NCBI GenBank assembly: GCA_000715635.1 | Contig: KL569141.1 | Location: forward strand, 36,588-43,375 | Direction of reading: 5' to 3' | Length of the DNA stretch: 6,788 nt | Source of the DNA: Streptomyces violaceus | GTDB lineage: Bacteria > Actinomycetota > Actinomycetes > Streptomycetales > Streptomycetaceae | Shown here: positions 1-5,531 of the stretch, one piece after another | Position numbering within the stretch: the stretch's first letter is position 1 | Layout: every line of letters begins with the position of its first letter | Translations under genes and position numbers: made by a program | Notes under the pieces: generated by a model | Databases searched by the model: none | What the model saw: the letters and a program-made list of their open reading frames with translations, nothing else | What the model was told of the DNA's origin: nothing

Positions 1-41
1 GCGCCGCACAGCGCGCCCGGCTCCGCAGACCGGAGAACCTG

Positions 42-1043
42 ATGGACACATCCACACAGATAACCGACGCACCTCCCCCCGCTCCGCAGCCGGCCATCGA
101 CAAGCGCGCGGCGCGCGGGGCCACCCGGCCCGGAGACCGGATCTTCCTCGGTCTCTCCCGCGGCTCGGGCATCCTGCTGCTGGTGATCATGGCCGCGATC
201 GCGGCCTTCCTCACCTACCGCGCCTCCCTCGCGATCAGCAAGGACCAGGGCAACTTCCTCACCACGTTCGAGTGGGACACCAACCTCGTCCCGCCGAACT
301 TCGGCATCGCCGTCCTGGCCTTCGGCACAGTGATCTCCTCGATCATCGCCATGGTCATCGCGGTCCCGATCGCCGTCGCCATCGCGCTGTTCCTCACGCA
401 CTACGCCCCGCGCCGGCTGCGGGGCCCGATCGCCTACGTGATCGACCTGCTCGCCGCCGTGCCGTCCATCGTCTACGGCCTCTGGGGCGCGCTGGTCCTC
501 GTGCCGAACATGACCGGCCTCTTCAGCTGGCTGAACGACTACCTCGGCTGGACCGGCATCTTCTCCTGGGAGGGCGGCGCCCCCCGCTCCATGCTGACCG
601 TCGGCATCCTGCTCGCGATCATGATCCTGCCGATCATCACCAACGTGAGCCGCGAGGTCTTCCGCCAGGTCCCGCAGATGCACGAGGAGGCGGCCCTGGC
701 GCTCGGCGCCACCCGCTGGGAAGTGATCCGCATGGCGGTCATCCCCTTCGGCCGCTCCGGTGTCATCTCCGCCTCGATGCTCGGCCTCGGCCGCGCCCTC
801 GGCGAGACCATGGCCGTCGCCACCGTGCTCTCTCCGACCTTCCTGATCGAGACCAGCCTGCTCGACCCGGGCGGCGGCACGTTCGCGCAGAACATCGCCA
901 GCAAGTTCGGTGAGGCCACCGAGTTCGGCCGGGACGCGCTGATCGCCTCCGGTCTGGTCCTGTTCGTCATCACCCTGCTGGTCAACGGCGCGGCCCGCGC
1001 GATCATCGCCCGCCGCAAGGAGTACTCGGGGGCCAACGCATGA
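42..1043 (+). CDS. pstC: Phosphate ABC transporter permease PstC
   Basis: PstC is one of the two membrane subunits of the PstSCAB high-affinity phosphate importer; with PstA it forms the channel driven by the PstB ATPase. The 333-residue product has a hydrophilic Pro/Ala-rich N-tail (1-35), then hydrophobic segments at about 42-60, 88-119, 130-155, 184-202, 237-262 and 299-318, which fits the family's six-helix plan. The cytoplasmic EAA loop that docks on the ATPase is at 215-235 (EEAALALGATRWEVIR, ending in IP). The segment GRALGETMAVATV (250-262) is typical of PstC. The ATG at 42 is preceded by GGAG at 32-35. The stop codon overlaps the pstA start as ATGA (1040-1043), so the two are translationally coupled. 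pstS is expected upstream but only 41 bases are visible. Family assignment is near certain; telling C from A rests on the motif, length and gene order. Confidence 0.97.
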   Translation: MDTSTQITDAPPPAPQPAIDKRAARGATRPGDRIFLGLSRGSGILLLVIMAAIAAFLTYRASLAISKDQGNFLTTFEWDTNLVPPNFGIAVLAFGTVISSIIAMVIAVPIAVAIALFLTHYAPRRLRGPIAYVIDLLAAVPSIVYGLWGALVLVPNMTGLFSWLNDYLGWTGIFSWEGGAPRSMLTVGILLAIMILPIITNVSREVFRQVPQMHEEAALALGATRWEVIRMAVIPFGRSGVISASMLGLGRALGETMAVATVLSPTFLIETSLLDPGGGTFAQNIASKFGEATEFGRDALIASGLVLFVITLLVNGAARAIIARRKEYSGANA

Positions 1044-2101
1044 GCACCGCAACCGTCACCCCCAAGGGCCCCAGCACCCTGCGCGGCGCCCGCCTGCCGA
1101 AGTGGGCTCCGTACGCCATCGCCGCCGGCTCCGTCGCCGCCGCGATCGGCGTCGGCCTCGCCGGCGGCCTGCACAGCCGGGTCCAGTGGGGCCTGATCGC
1201 CGCGCTCCTCTACCTCGTCGGCACGTACGGCATCGCCACAGCCGTCGAGGGCAAGCGCCAGGCCAAGGACCGCATCGCGACGTCCTTCGTCTGGGTCGCC
1301 TTCCTGCTCGCCGTCGTACCGCTGGCCTCGCTGGTCTGGTCGACCGTCGCGCGCGGTGTGAAGGTCCTCGACGTCTACTTCCTGACGCATTCCATGGGCG
1401 TCGTCGCCGACACCGAGCCCGGCGGCGGTATCTACCACGCCATCCTGGGCACCCTGGAGCAGGTCGGTCTCGCCACGGTGATCGCCGCGCCGATCGGCGT
1501 GCTCACCGCGATCTACCTCGTGGAGTACGGCCGCGGGAACCTCTCCAAGGCCATCACGTTCTTCGTCGACGTCATGACCGGCATCCCGTCGATCGTCGCG
1601 GGTCTGTTCATCCTCAGCCTCATGCTGATGTTCGACATGGAGCCCTTCGGCTTCGCCGGCTCACTGGCCCTGGCGATCCTGATGATGCCGGTCGTCGTGC
1701 GCTCCACGGAGGAGATGCTCAAGCTCGTCCCGAACGAGCTGCGCGAGGCCTCCCTGGCACTCGGCATCCCGAAGTGGCGCACCATCCTGAAGGTGGTCCT
1801 GCCGACCTCCATCGGCGGCATCACCACGGGCATCATGCTGTCGATCGCCCGCATCACCGGCGAGACCGCCCCGGTCCTGCTGCTGGTGTGGGGCAACGCG
1901 TTCATCAACGCCAACCCCTTCGAGGGTGCGCAGGCCTCGCTGCCGCTGTACATCTATCAGCAGTACGCGAACAGCGCGGGCTCCGGTGCGGCCTACGACC
2001 GTGCCTGGGCGGCGTCGCTCACCCTCATCGCCTTCGTGATGCTCCTGAACCTGGTGGCCCGCGGGATCGCCCGCTGGAAGGCCCCGAAGACCGGTCGCTG
2101 A
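1040..2101 (+). CDS. pstA: Phosphate ABC transporter permease PstA
   Basis: PstA is the second channel-forming membrane subunit of the Pst phosphate importer and pairs with PstC. The EAA loop lies at about 234-255 (LREASLALGIPKWRTILKVV, ending in LP). The segment ARITGETAPVLLL (270-282) is characteristic of PstA, as is the MTGIPSIVAGLF stretch (179-190). At 353 residues it is longer than the roughly 280-300 residues usual in proteobacterial PstA. The extra length is an N-terminal block with two additional hydrophobic segments (about 25-43 and 48-66) ahead of the standard six-helix permease core, which starts near residue 83. The start ATG overlaps the pstC stop by four bases and needs no separate promoter. 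A 45-base gap containing no obvious terminator separates it from pstB, so all three genes are likely one transcript. Confidence 0.97.
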   Translation: MSTATVTPKGPSTLRGARLPKWAPYAIAAGSVAAAIGVGLAGGLHSRVQWGLIAALLYLVGTYGIATAVEGKRQAKDRIATSFVWVAFLLAVVPLASLVWSTVARGVKVLDVYFLTHSMGVVADTEPGGGIYHAILGTLEQVGLATVIAAPIGVLTAIYLVEYGRGNLSKAITFFVDVMTGIPSIVAGLFILSLMLMFDMEPFGFAGSLALAILMMPVVVRSTEEMLKLVPNELREASLALGIPKWRTILKVVLPTSIGGITTGIMLSIARITGETAPVLLLVWGNAFINANPFEGAQASLPLYIYQQYANSAGSGAAYDRAWAASLTLIAFVMLLNLVARGIARWKAPKTGR

Positions 2102-2146
2102 CTGCGGCCACAGCGACTGATCTGACTGTCTGGAAGTGAAGTAATC

Positions 2147-2923
2147 ATGGCCAAGCGAATCGACGTAAGCGGACTCACCGCCTACTACGGCTCCCACAAG
2201 GCGATCGAGGACATCTCGATGACCGTCGAGCCGCGCTCGGTGACGGCGTTCATCGGCCCGTCCGGCTGCGGCAAGTCGACGTTCCTGCGCACGCTGAACC
2301 GCATGCACGAGGTGACGTCCGGCGGCCGGGTCGAGGGCAAGGTGCTGCTCGACGACGAGGACCTCTACGGGTCGGGCATCGACCCGGTGTCCGTGCGCCG
2401 CGAGGTCGGCATGGTGTTCCAGCGGCCGAACCCGTTCCCCACGATGTCGATCTTCGACAACGTCGCGGCGGGCCTGCGGCTGAACGGCAGCTACAAGAAG
2501 AGCGAGCTCGCCGACATCGTCGAGCGCTCGCTCAAGGGCGCGAACCTCTGGAACGAGGTCAAGGACCGCCTGAACAAGCCCGGCTCGGGCCTCTCCGGCG
2601 GCCAGCAGCAGCGCCTGTGCATCGCGCGGGCGATCGCGGTCGAGCCGAACGTCCTCCTCATGGACGAGCCCTGCTCGGCGCTCGACCCGATCTCCACCCT
2701 CGCCATCGAGGACCTGATCGGCGAGCTGAAGGAGCGCTACACGATCGTCATCGTGACGCACAACATGCAGCAGGCGGCACGCGTCTCCGACCGCACGGCG
2801 TTCTTCAACCTCGCGGCGGTCGGCCAGCCCGGCAAGCTCATCGAGATCGACGAAACGGAGCGCATCTTCTCCAACCCGTCGGTCCAGGCCACCGAGGACT
2901 ACATCTCCGGCCGCTTCGGCTGA
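2147..2923 (+). CDS. pstB: Phosphate ABC transporter ATP-binding protein PstB
   Basis: PstB is the cytoplasmic ATPase of the high-affinity phosphate importer; it hydrolyses ATP to drive phosphate through PstC/PstA. All nucleotide-binding motifs are present and intact: Walker [10 protein letters not shown] at 37-45, Q-loop glutamine Q92 within FQRPNPFP (a PstB hallmark), signature LSGGQQQR at 149-156, Walker B LLMDEP with D173 and catalytic E174, and the switch histidine H205 in [13 protein letters not shown]. The length of 258 residues is normal for PstB. The ATG at 2147 has GGAAG at 2132-2136. It is the last gene of the visible pst operon and is followed by tandem hairpins. No phoU homologue follows it, unlike the enterobacterial pst operon. 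In Streptomyces this operon is known to be activated by PhoR-PhoP under phosphate limitation; the PHO boxes would lie upstream of pstS, outside this window. Confidence 0.98.
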   Translation: MAKRIDVSGLTAYYGSHKAIEDISMTVEPRSVTAFIGPSGCGKSTFLRTLNRMHEVTSGGRVEGKVLLDDEDLYGSGIDPVSVRREVGMVFQRPNPFPTMSIFDNVAAGLRLNGSYKKSELADIVERSLKGANLWNEVKDRLNKPGSGLSGGQQQRLCIARAIAVEPNVLLMDEPCSALDPISTLAIEDLIGELKERYTIVIVTHNMQQAARVSDRTAFFNLAAVGQPGKLIEIDETERIFSNPSVQATEDYISGRFG

Positions 2924-2941
2924 TCCGGCCCTGCCGAGACT

Positions 2942-2975
2942 CCTCGCGGTGCTGCATGGCGGTGCCACCGCGAGG
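2942..2975. repeat. Inverted repeat just after pstB
   Basis: The perfect arms CCTCGCGGT (2942-2950) and ACCGCGAGG (2967-2975) extend one more pair inward (G2951-C2966), giving a 10-bp stem with a 14-base loop. It starts 18 bases past the pstB stop and has no U tract. It may protect the pst mRNA 3' end, or act as a first, U-less terminator of the kind common in Streptomyces ahead of the stronger hairpin that follows. Confidence 0.6.
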
Positions 2976-2976
2976 C

Positions 2977-3019
2977 CGAAAAAGGGCCCGCCCCTACTCC
3001 CAGGGGCGGGCCTTTTTCG
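2977..3019. terminator. Bidirectional intrinsic terminator between pstB and pit
   Basis: The left arm is CGAAAAAGGGCCCGCCCCT (2977-2995) and the right arm is AGGGGCGGGCCTTTTTCG (3002-3019). They pair along their whole length with one bulged G on the left and a six-base loop. The GC-rich core flanked by A5 on the left and T5 on the right gives a U tract in either direction, so it can end both the pst transcript (+) and the Pit operon transcript (-), whose stop is at 3054. Such a clear U-tract terminator is uncommon in GC-rich actinobacteria. Confidence 0.92.
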
Positions 3020-3053
3020 CGTGCTGTATGTGTTCGGCGCTCCAGGCGGCCGT

Positions 3054-4052
3054 TTAGAGGAAGGCCAGACTCACGATCCCGTACGACGCCGCGGCGACCA
3101 GCGCGGCCGCCGGCATCGTGATGAACCAGCCCAGAATGATGTTCTTGGCGACGCCCCACCGCACGGCGTTCACACGCTTCGTCGCGCCCACGCCCATGAT
3201 CGCGGACGTGATCACATGCGTCGTGGAGATCGGCGCCTTGAACAGGAACGCCGTGGTGAACATGATCGACGCGCCCGTGGTCTCCGCCGCGAACCCCTGC
3301 GGCGGGTCCAGCTCGATGATCTTCCGGCCCAGCGTTCGCATGATCCGCCAGCCACCGGCGTACGTACCCAGCGACAGCATCACCGCGCAGGCGATCTTCA
3401 CCCACACCGGAATCGGATCGCCGTAGTCCTCGACATCCGCGATGACGAGCGCCATCACCACGATGCCCATCGTCTTCTGCGCGTCCTGCAGACCGTGCCC
3501 CAGCGCCATACCCGCGGCCGAGACGGTCTGGGCTATGCGGAAACCCCTCTTGGCCTTGTGCGGGTTGGCCTTGCGGAAGATCCACATGATCGCGGTCATC
3601 ACCAGATAGCCGGCCAGCAGGCCGACCACGGGAGAGATGAACATCGGGATGACGACCTTCTCCAGCACCCCGCTCCAGTAGACCGTCGTCCCGCCGGCCA
3701 GCGCCGCACCCACCATGCCGCCGAACAGCGCGTGCGAGGAGGACGAGGGCAGCCCGAAGTACCAGGTGATGAGGTTCCAGACGATCGCACCCACCAGCGC
3801 AGCGAAGAGGATCCCCATCCCCTTCGACCCGACTGGCGTCTGGATCAGCCCCTCACTGACGGTCTTGGCGACCCCGGAGCCCATGAACGCGCCGGCGAGG
3901 TTCATCACCGCGGCCATGGCCAGGGCGGCCCGCGGCGTCAGCGCCCGCGTCGACACGGACGTGGCGATCGCGTTCGCCGAATCGTGGAAGCCGTTGGTGT
4001 ACGTGAAGAAGAGCGCGACCGCGATGGTCACGACCAGAGCGAAGGTGTCCAT
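3054..4052 (-). CDS. pit: Low-affinity inorganic phosphate transporter, Pit family
   Basis: This is a Pit-family (PiT/PHO4) secondary transporter, which in bacteria imports phosphate, usually as a neutral metal-phosphate complex, by coupling to an ion gradient. The 332-residue protein is strongly hydrophobic and shows the family's internal duplication. GFHDSANAIATSV (21-33) is the first signature, with GLPSSSSHALFGG (100-112) behind it. The second half repeats these as GHGLQDAQKTMG (185-196) and APISTTHVITSAIMGVG (273-289). A basic cytoplasmic loop at 160-172 links the halves. It starts only seven bases after the upstream DUF47 stop, with AAGGAG (4066-4071) inside the end of that gene, so the two are co-translated. 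It is convergent with pstCAB. From memory, the S. coelicolor gene at this place is called pitH1. Which cation is used cannot be read from the sequence. Confidence 0.96.
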   Translation of the reverse strand: MDTFALVVTIAVALFFTYTNGFHDSANAIATSVSTRALTPRAALAMAAVMNLAGAFMGSGVAKTVSEGLIQTPVGSKGMGILFAALVGAIVWNLITWYFGLPSSSSHALFGGMVGAALAGGTTVYWSGVLEKVVIPMFISPVVGLLAGYLVMTAIMWIFRKANPHKAKRGFRIAQTVSAAGMALGHGLQDAQKTMGIVVMALVIADVEDYGDPIPVWVKIACAVMLSLGTYAGGWRIMRTLGRKIIELDPPQGFAAETTGASIMFTTAFLFKAPISTTHVITSAIMGVGATKRVNAVRWGVAKNIILGWFITMPAAALVAAASYGIVSLAFL

Positions 4053-4059
4053 GTAGGGC

Positions 4060-4680
4060 TCAGGACTCCTTGACGGCGATGGTCTCCACCGTGTTCGCCA
4101 CGTGCTCGAACGCGTCCGCCGCCTCTTCCAGCACGTCCACGATCTGCTTGAGCTTGAGGACCTCCATGGCGTCGTACTTGCCGTTGAAGAGGTGCGCCAG
4201 CAGCTTGCGGTGGATCTGGTCGGCCTGGTTCTCCAGCCGGTTGACCTCGATCCAGTACTCGGTGAGGTTCTCCATCGTCCGCAGATGCGGCATCGCTTCG
4301 GCCGTCAGTTCGGCAGCGCGCGCCAGTACCTCGATCTGCTGGTCGACGCCCTTGGGCAGTTCCTCGACGTTGTAGAGGACGACCAGGTCGACGGCCTCCT
4401 CCATGAAGTCCATGATGTCGTCGAGGGACGAGGCGAGGGAGTAGATGTCCTCGCGGTCGAACGGCGTGATGAACGAGGAGTTCAGCTGGTGGAAGATCGC
4501 GTGCGTGGCATCGTCACCTGCGTGTTCCGCTGCCCGCATACGCTCTGCGATCTCGGCCCGGGCGGATGCGTCCGCCCCGAGCAGTTCCATCAGGAGCTTC
4601 GAGCCCGTGACGATGTTGTCCGCGGAAGCGGCGAACATGTCGTAGAAGCTCGTCTCCCTGGGGGTCAGACGAAAGCGCAC
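4060..4680 (-). CDS. DUF47 family PhoU-like protein, Pit accessory/regulator
   Basis: This 206-residue, wholly helical, soluble protein belongs to the DUF47 (PhoU_div, TIGR00153-like) family. Members are PhoU relatives that are usually encoded beside Pit transporters and are thought to control them or to aid phosphate sensing. PhoU-type acidic metal-binding motifs are visible: EHAGDD (52-57), TPFDREDIYSLASSLDDIMD (72-91) and a second-bundle motif starting at E150 (ENQAD). The C-terminal part VDVLEEAADAFEHVANTVE (181-199) is also typical. The start is a GTG at 4680 with GAGGAC (4686-4691) five bases upstream. It is the first gene of the operon with pit, seven bases apart. It is not the classical PhoU that accompanies PstB, and its partner is most probably the Pit protein. 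The regulatory role is inferred from the family. Confidence 0.95.
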   Translation of the reverse strand: MRFRLTPRETSFYDMFAASADNIVTGSKLLMELLGADASARAEIAERMRAAEHAGDDATHAIFHQLNSSFITPFDREDIYSLASSLDDIMDFMEEAVDLVVLYNVEELPKGVDQQIEVLARAAELTAEAMPHLRTMENLTEYWIEVNRLENQADQIHRKLLAHLFNGKYDAMEVLKLKQIVDVLEEAADAFEHVANTVETIAVKES

Positions 4681-4712
4681 GTGGGGTCCTCGGGGTGCTT
4701 CGGTTTCGGTCA

Positions 4713-4739
4713 GGCCGATGCTAGGCGCATCATTCGGCC
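4713..4739. promoter_or_regulatory. Nested inverted repeat at probable DUF47-pit promoter
   Basis: The outer arms GGCCGA (4713-4718) and TCGGCC (4734-4739) enclose the inner arms GATGC (4717-4721) and GCATC (4727-4731). On the minus strand TAGCAT (4723-4718) is a possible -10 box, about 37 bases before the GTG, but I find no good -35 at the right distance. It could be an operator over the promoter or chance symmetry in GC-rich DNA. Confidence 0.25.
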
Positions 4740-4748
4740 ACGGCTATC

Positions 4749-4802
4749 GGGCCGCCCCCCAGTGTCGCCCATCGGGCACAGTGGTGAGCACGGGGGCGGT
4801 CC
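4749..4802 (+). repeat. Large hairpin in the divergent DUF47-csoR region
   Basis: GGGCCGCCCCC (4749-4759) pairs with GGGGGCGGTCC (4792-4802): 11 pairs, one of them G-U on the plus-strand RNA. Nested inside, TGT-C-GCCC (4763-4770) pairs with GGGCACA (4774-4780) around an ATC loop with one bulged C. It lies upstream of the csoR operator in non-coding DNA. Its role is unknown; it could be a transcriptional insulator between divergent units or part of a longer csoR leader. Confidence 0.45.
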
Positions 4803-4811
4803 GAGGGGCCG

Positions 4812-4818
4812 TATACCC
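4812..4818. promoter_or_regulatory. Extra CsoR-like half-site TATACCC
   Basis: TATACCC at 4812-4818 is identical to the left arm of the palindrome at 4836-4842, offset by exactly 24 bases, but has no matching right arm downstream. It may be a weak second binding site for CsoR, or chance. Confidence 0.35.
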
Positions 4819-4835
4819 AGCAAAGTTCGATACCA

Positions 4836-4854
4836 TATACCCACTAGGGGTATA
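4836..4854. promoter_or_regulatory. CsoR-type operator palindrome upstream of csoR
   Basis: TATACCC (4836-4842) and GGGTATA (4848-4854) are perfect 7-base inverted arms around ACTAG. Operators of the CsoR/RcnR family are known to be A/T-flanked G/C-tract palindromes of this TACCC...GGGTA kind. The site is centred about 40 bases before the csoR ATG. TATAAG (4851-4856) overlaps its right arm and would serve as a -10, placing transcription start near 4863, just ahead of the AGGAGG at 4874-4879. A bound repressor would therefore block RNA polymerase. No convincing -35 was found. Autoregulation is an inference from this geometry and from known Streptomyces CsoR behaviour. Confidence 0.7.
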
Positions 4855-4884
4855 AGTCGGCTCACTGCCCACCAGGAGGATCCG

Positions 4885-5241
4885 ATGACGGACGTGACCG
4901 ACGCCACCGATGTCGGAAATGTCACTGACGCCGGTGTTCACGGGTACCACAAGCAGAAGGACGAGCACCTCAAGCGCCTGCGCCGCATCGAGGGCCAGAT
5001 CCGCGGCCTGCAGCGCATGGTCGACGAGGACGTCTACTGCATCGACATACTCACGCAGGTCTCCGCCTCCACCAAGGCCCTGCAGTCCTTCGCCCTGCAG
5101 TTGCTGGAGGAGCACCTGCGCCACTGCGTCGCGACGGCAGCCATTGAGAGCTCCGCTCAGGGGGCCCTCAAGGGCGGTGACGAGATCGACGCGAAGGTCA
5201 AGGAGGCGACCCAGGCGATCGCCCGCATGCTGCGGACGTGA
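4885..5241 (+). CDS. csoR: Copper-sensing transcriptional repressor, CsoR family
   Basis: The product is a 118-residue all-helical DNA-binding repressor of the CsoR/RcnR (DUF156) family. Apo-CsoR tetramers bind operators, and Cu(I) binding releases them, derepressing copper efflux and chaperone genes. The family core starts near residue 23 (QKDEHLKRLRRIEGQIRGLQ at 24-43). The Cu(I) triad C-H-C is intact: C52 after Y51 in VYCIDILTQ, then H77 and C81 in EEHLRHC. This argues for copper rather than nickel/cobalt (RcnR, HCHH) or persulfide (CstR, no His) sensing. The N-terminal 22 residues form an acidic T/D/V-rich tail unlike the core. The ATG at 4885 is fixed by AGGAGG at 4874-4879; the reading frame is open far upstream but without a better start. 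It is preceded by a palindromic operator and stands alone. No copper ATPase or chaperone gene is in view, so its other targets must lie elsewhere. Confidence 0.94.
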   Translation: MTDVTDATDVGNVTDAGVHGYHKQKDEHLKRLRRIEGQIRGLQRMVDEDVYCIDILTQVSASTKALQSFALQLLEEHLRHCVATAAIESSAQGALKGGDEIDAKVKEATQAIARMLRT

Positions 5242-5244
5242 GCC

Positions 5245-5261
5245 GGTTCCATCCTGGAACC
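5245..5261. terminator. Short hairpin between csoR and the convergent small gene
   Basis: GGTTCCA (5245-5251) and TGGAACC (5255-5261) form a perfect 7-bp stem with a TCC loop, in the 22 bases between two convergent stop codons. No U tract follows on either strand. The position suggests a shared U-less terminator. Confidence 0.6.
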
Positions 5262-5263
5262 CG

Positions 5264-5446
5264 CTACCGCCTGGAAGCCGAGGCGTTTCGTTCCTCGGCC
5301 ACTTTCAGCACCTCGTCGATGCTCTCCAGGCTGAGCCGCTCCTCGTGGGCGGCCGAGGCCGCGATGATCAGCTCTCCGCACAGCTCGATCTCGGCGAGGG
5401 CCACGTGGTCCTGAACTGCCGTACCGCCGACCGGAGCCACGTGCAT
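5264..5446 (-). CDS. Small hypothetical protein, function unknown
   Basis: A 60-residue product starts at ATG 5446; a GTG directly before it (5449) would add one residue. I do not recognise a domain. It reads MHVAPVGGTAVQDHVALAEI, then ELCGELIIAASAA, then an amphipathic helix-like EERLSLESIDEVLKVAEER and a polar tail. It is predicted soluble and mostly helical, acidic in the middle, with one cysteine and no signal peptide. Support for its being real: codons ending mostly in G/C, a purine-rich GAGACGAGG just upstream, a sensible fit between two other genes, and a stop two bases beyond the csoR hairpin. The composition looks like conserved Streptomyces small proteins I have seen annotated as hypothetical, but I cannot verify that here. 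It may be co-transcribed with the lipoprotein gene upstream, 85 bases away. Confidence 0.65.
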   Translation of the reverse strand: MHVAPVGGTAVQDHVALAEIELCGELIIAASAAHEERLSLESIDEVLKVAEERNASASRR

Positions 5447-5531
5447 CACCTCGTCTCTGCCGTTACCGACTTCCTAGAGTAGGGAGCGGCCTACACACCG
5501 CGCATGGCACGGACGGGCTAGTTCACGCCGG

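Noticed and set aside
539..1438. Minus-strand open frame of 299 codons opposite pstC and pstA
   Set aside because: Antisense shadow with no recognisable domain and no ribosome site worth noting.
1661..2968. Long minus-strand open frame of 435 codons opposite pstA and pstB
   Set aside because: It is antisense to two certain genes, has Arg/Asp/His-rich low-information sequence, and is the usual by-product of high GC at third codon positions.
2949..4073. Long plus-strand open frame opposite pit
   Set aside because: Its product is rich in Arg, His, Asp and Gly without any domain, and it runs through the terminator and antisense to pit; a GC-driven shadow.
4781..4790. Possible PHO box (GCTCACC on the minus strand) upstream of DUF47-pit
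   Set aside because: PHO boxes need at least two 11-base GTTCACC-like direct repeats; only one imperfect unit is present here.
4102..4884. Upstream extension of the csoR reading frame
   Set aside because: The frame stays open but the upstream part is antisense to DUF47 and crosses the hairpin and operator; AGGAGG fixes the start at 4885.
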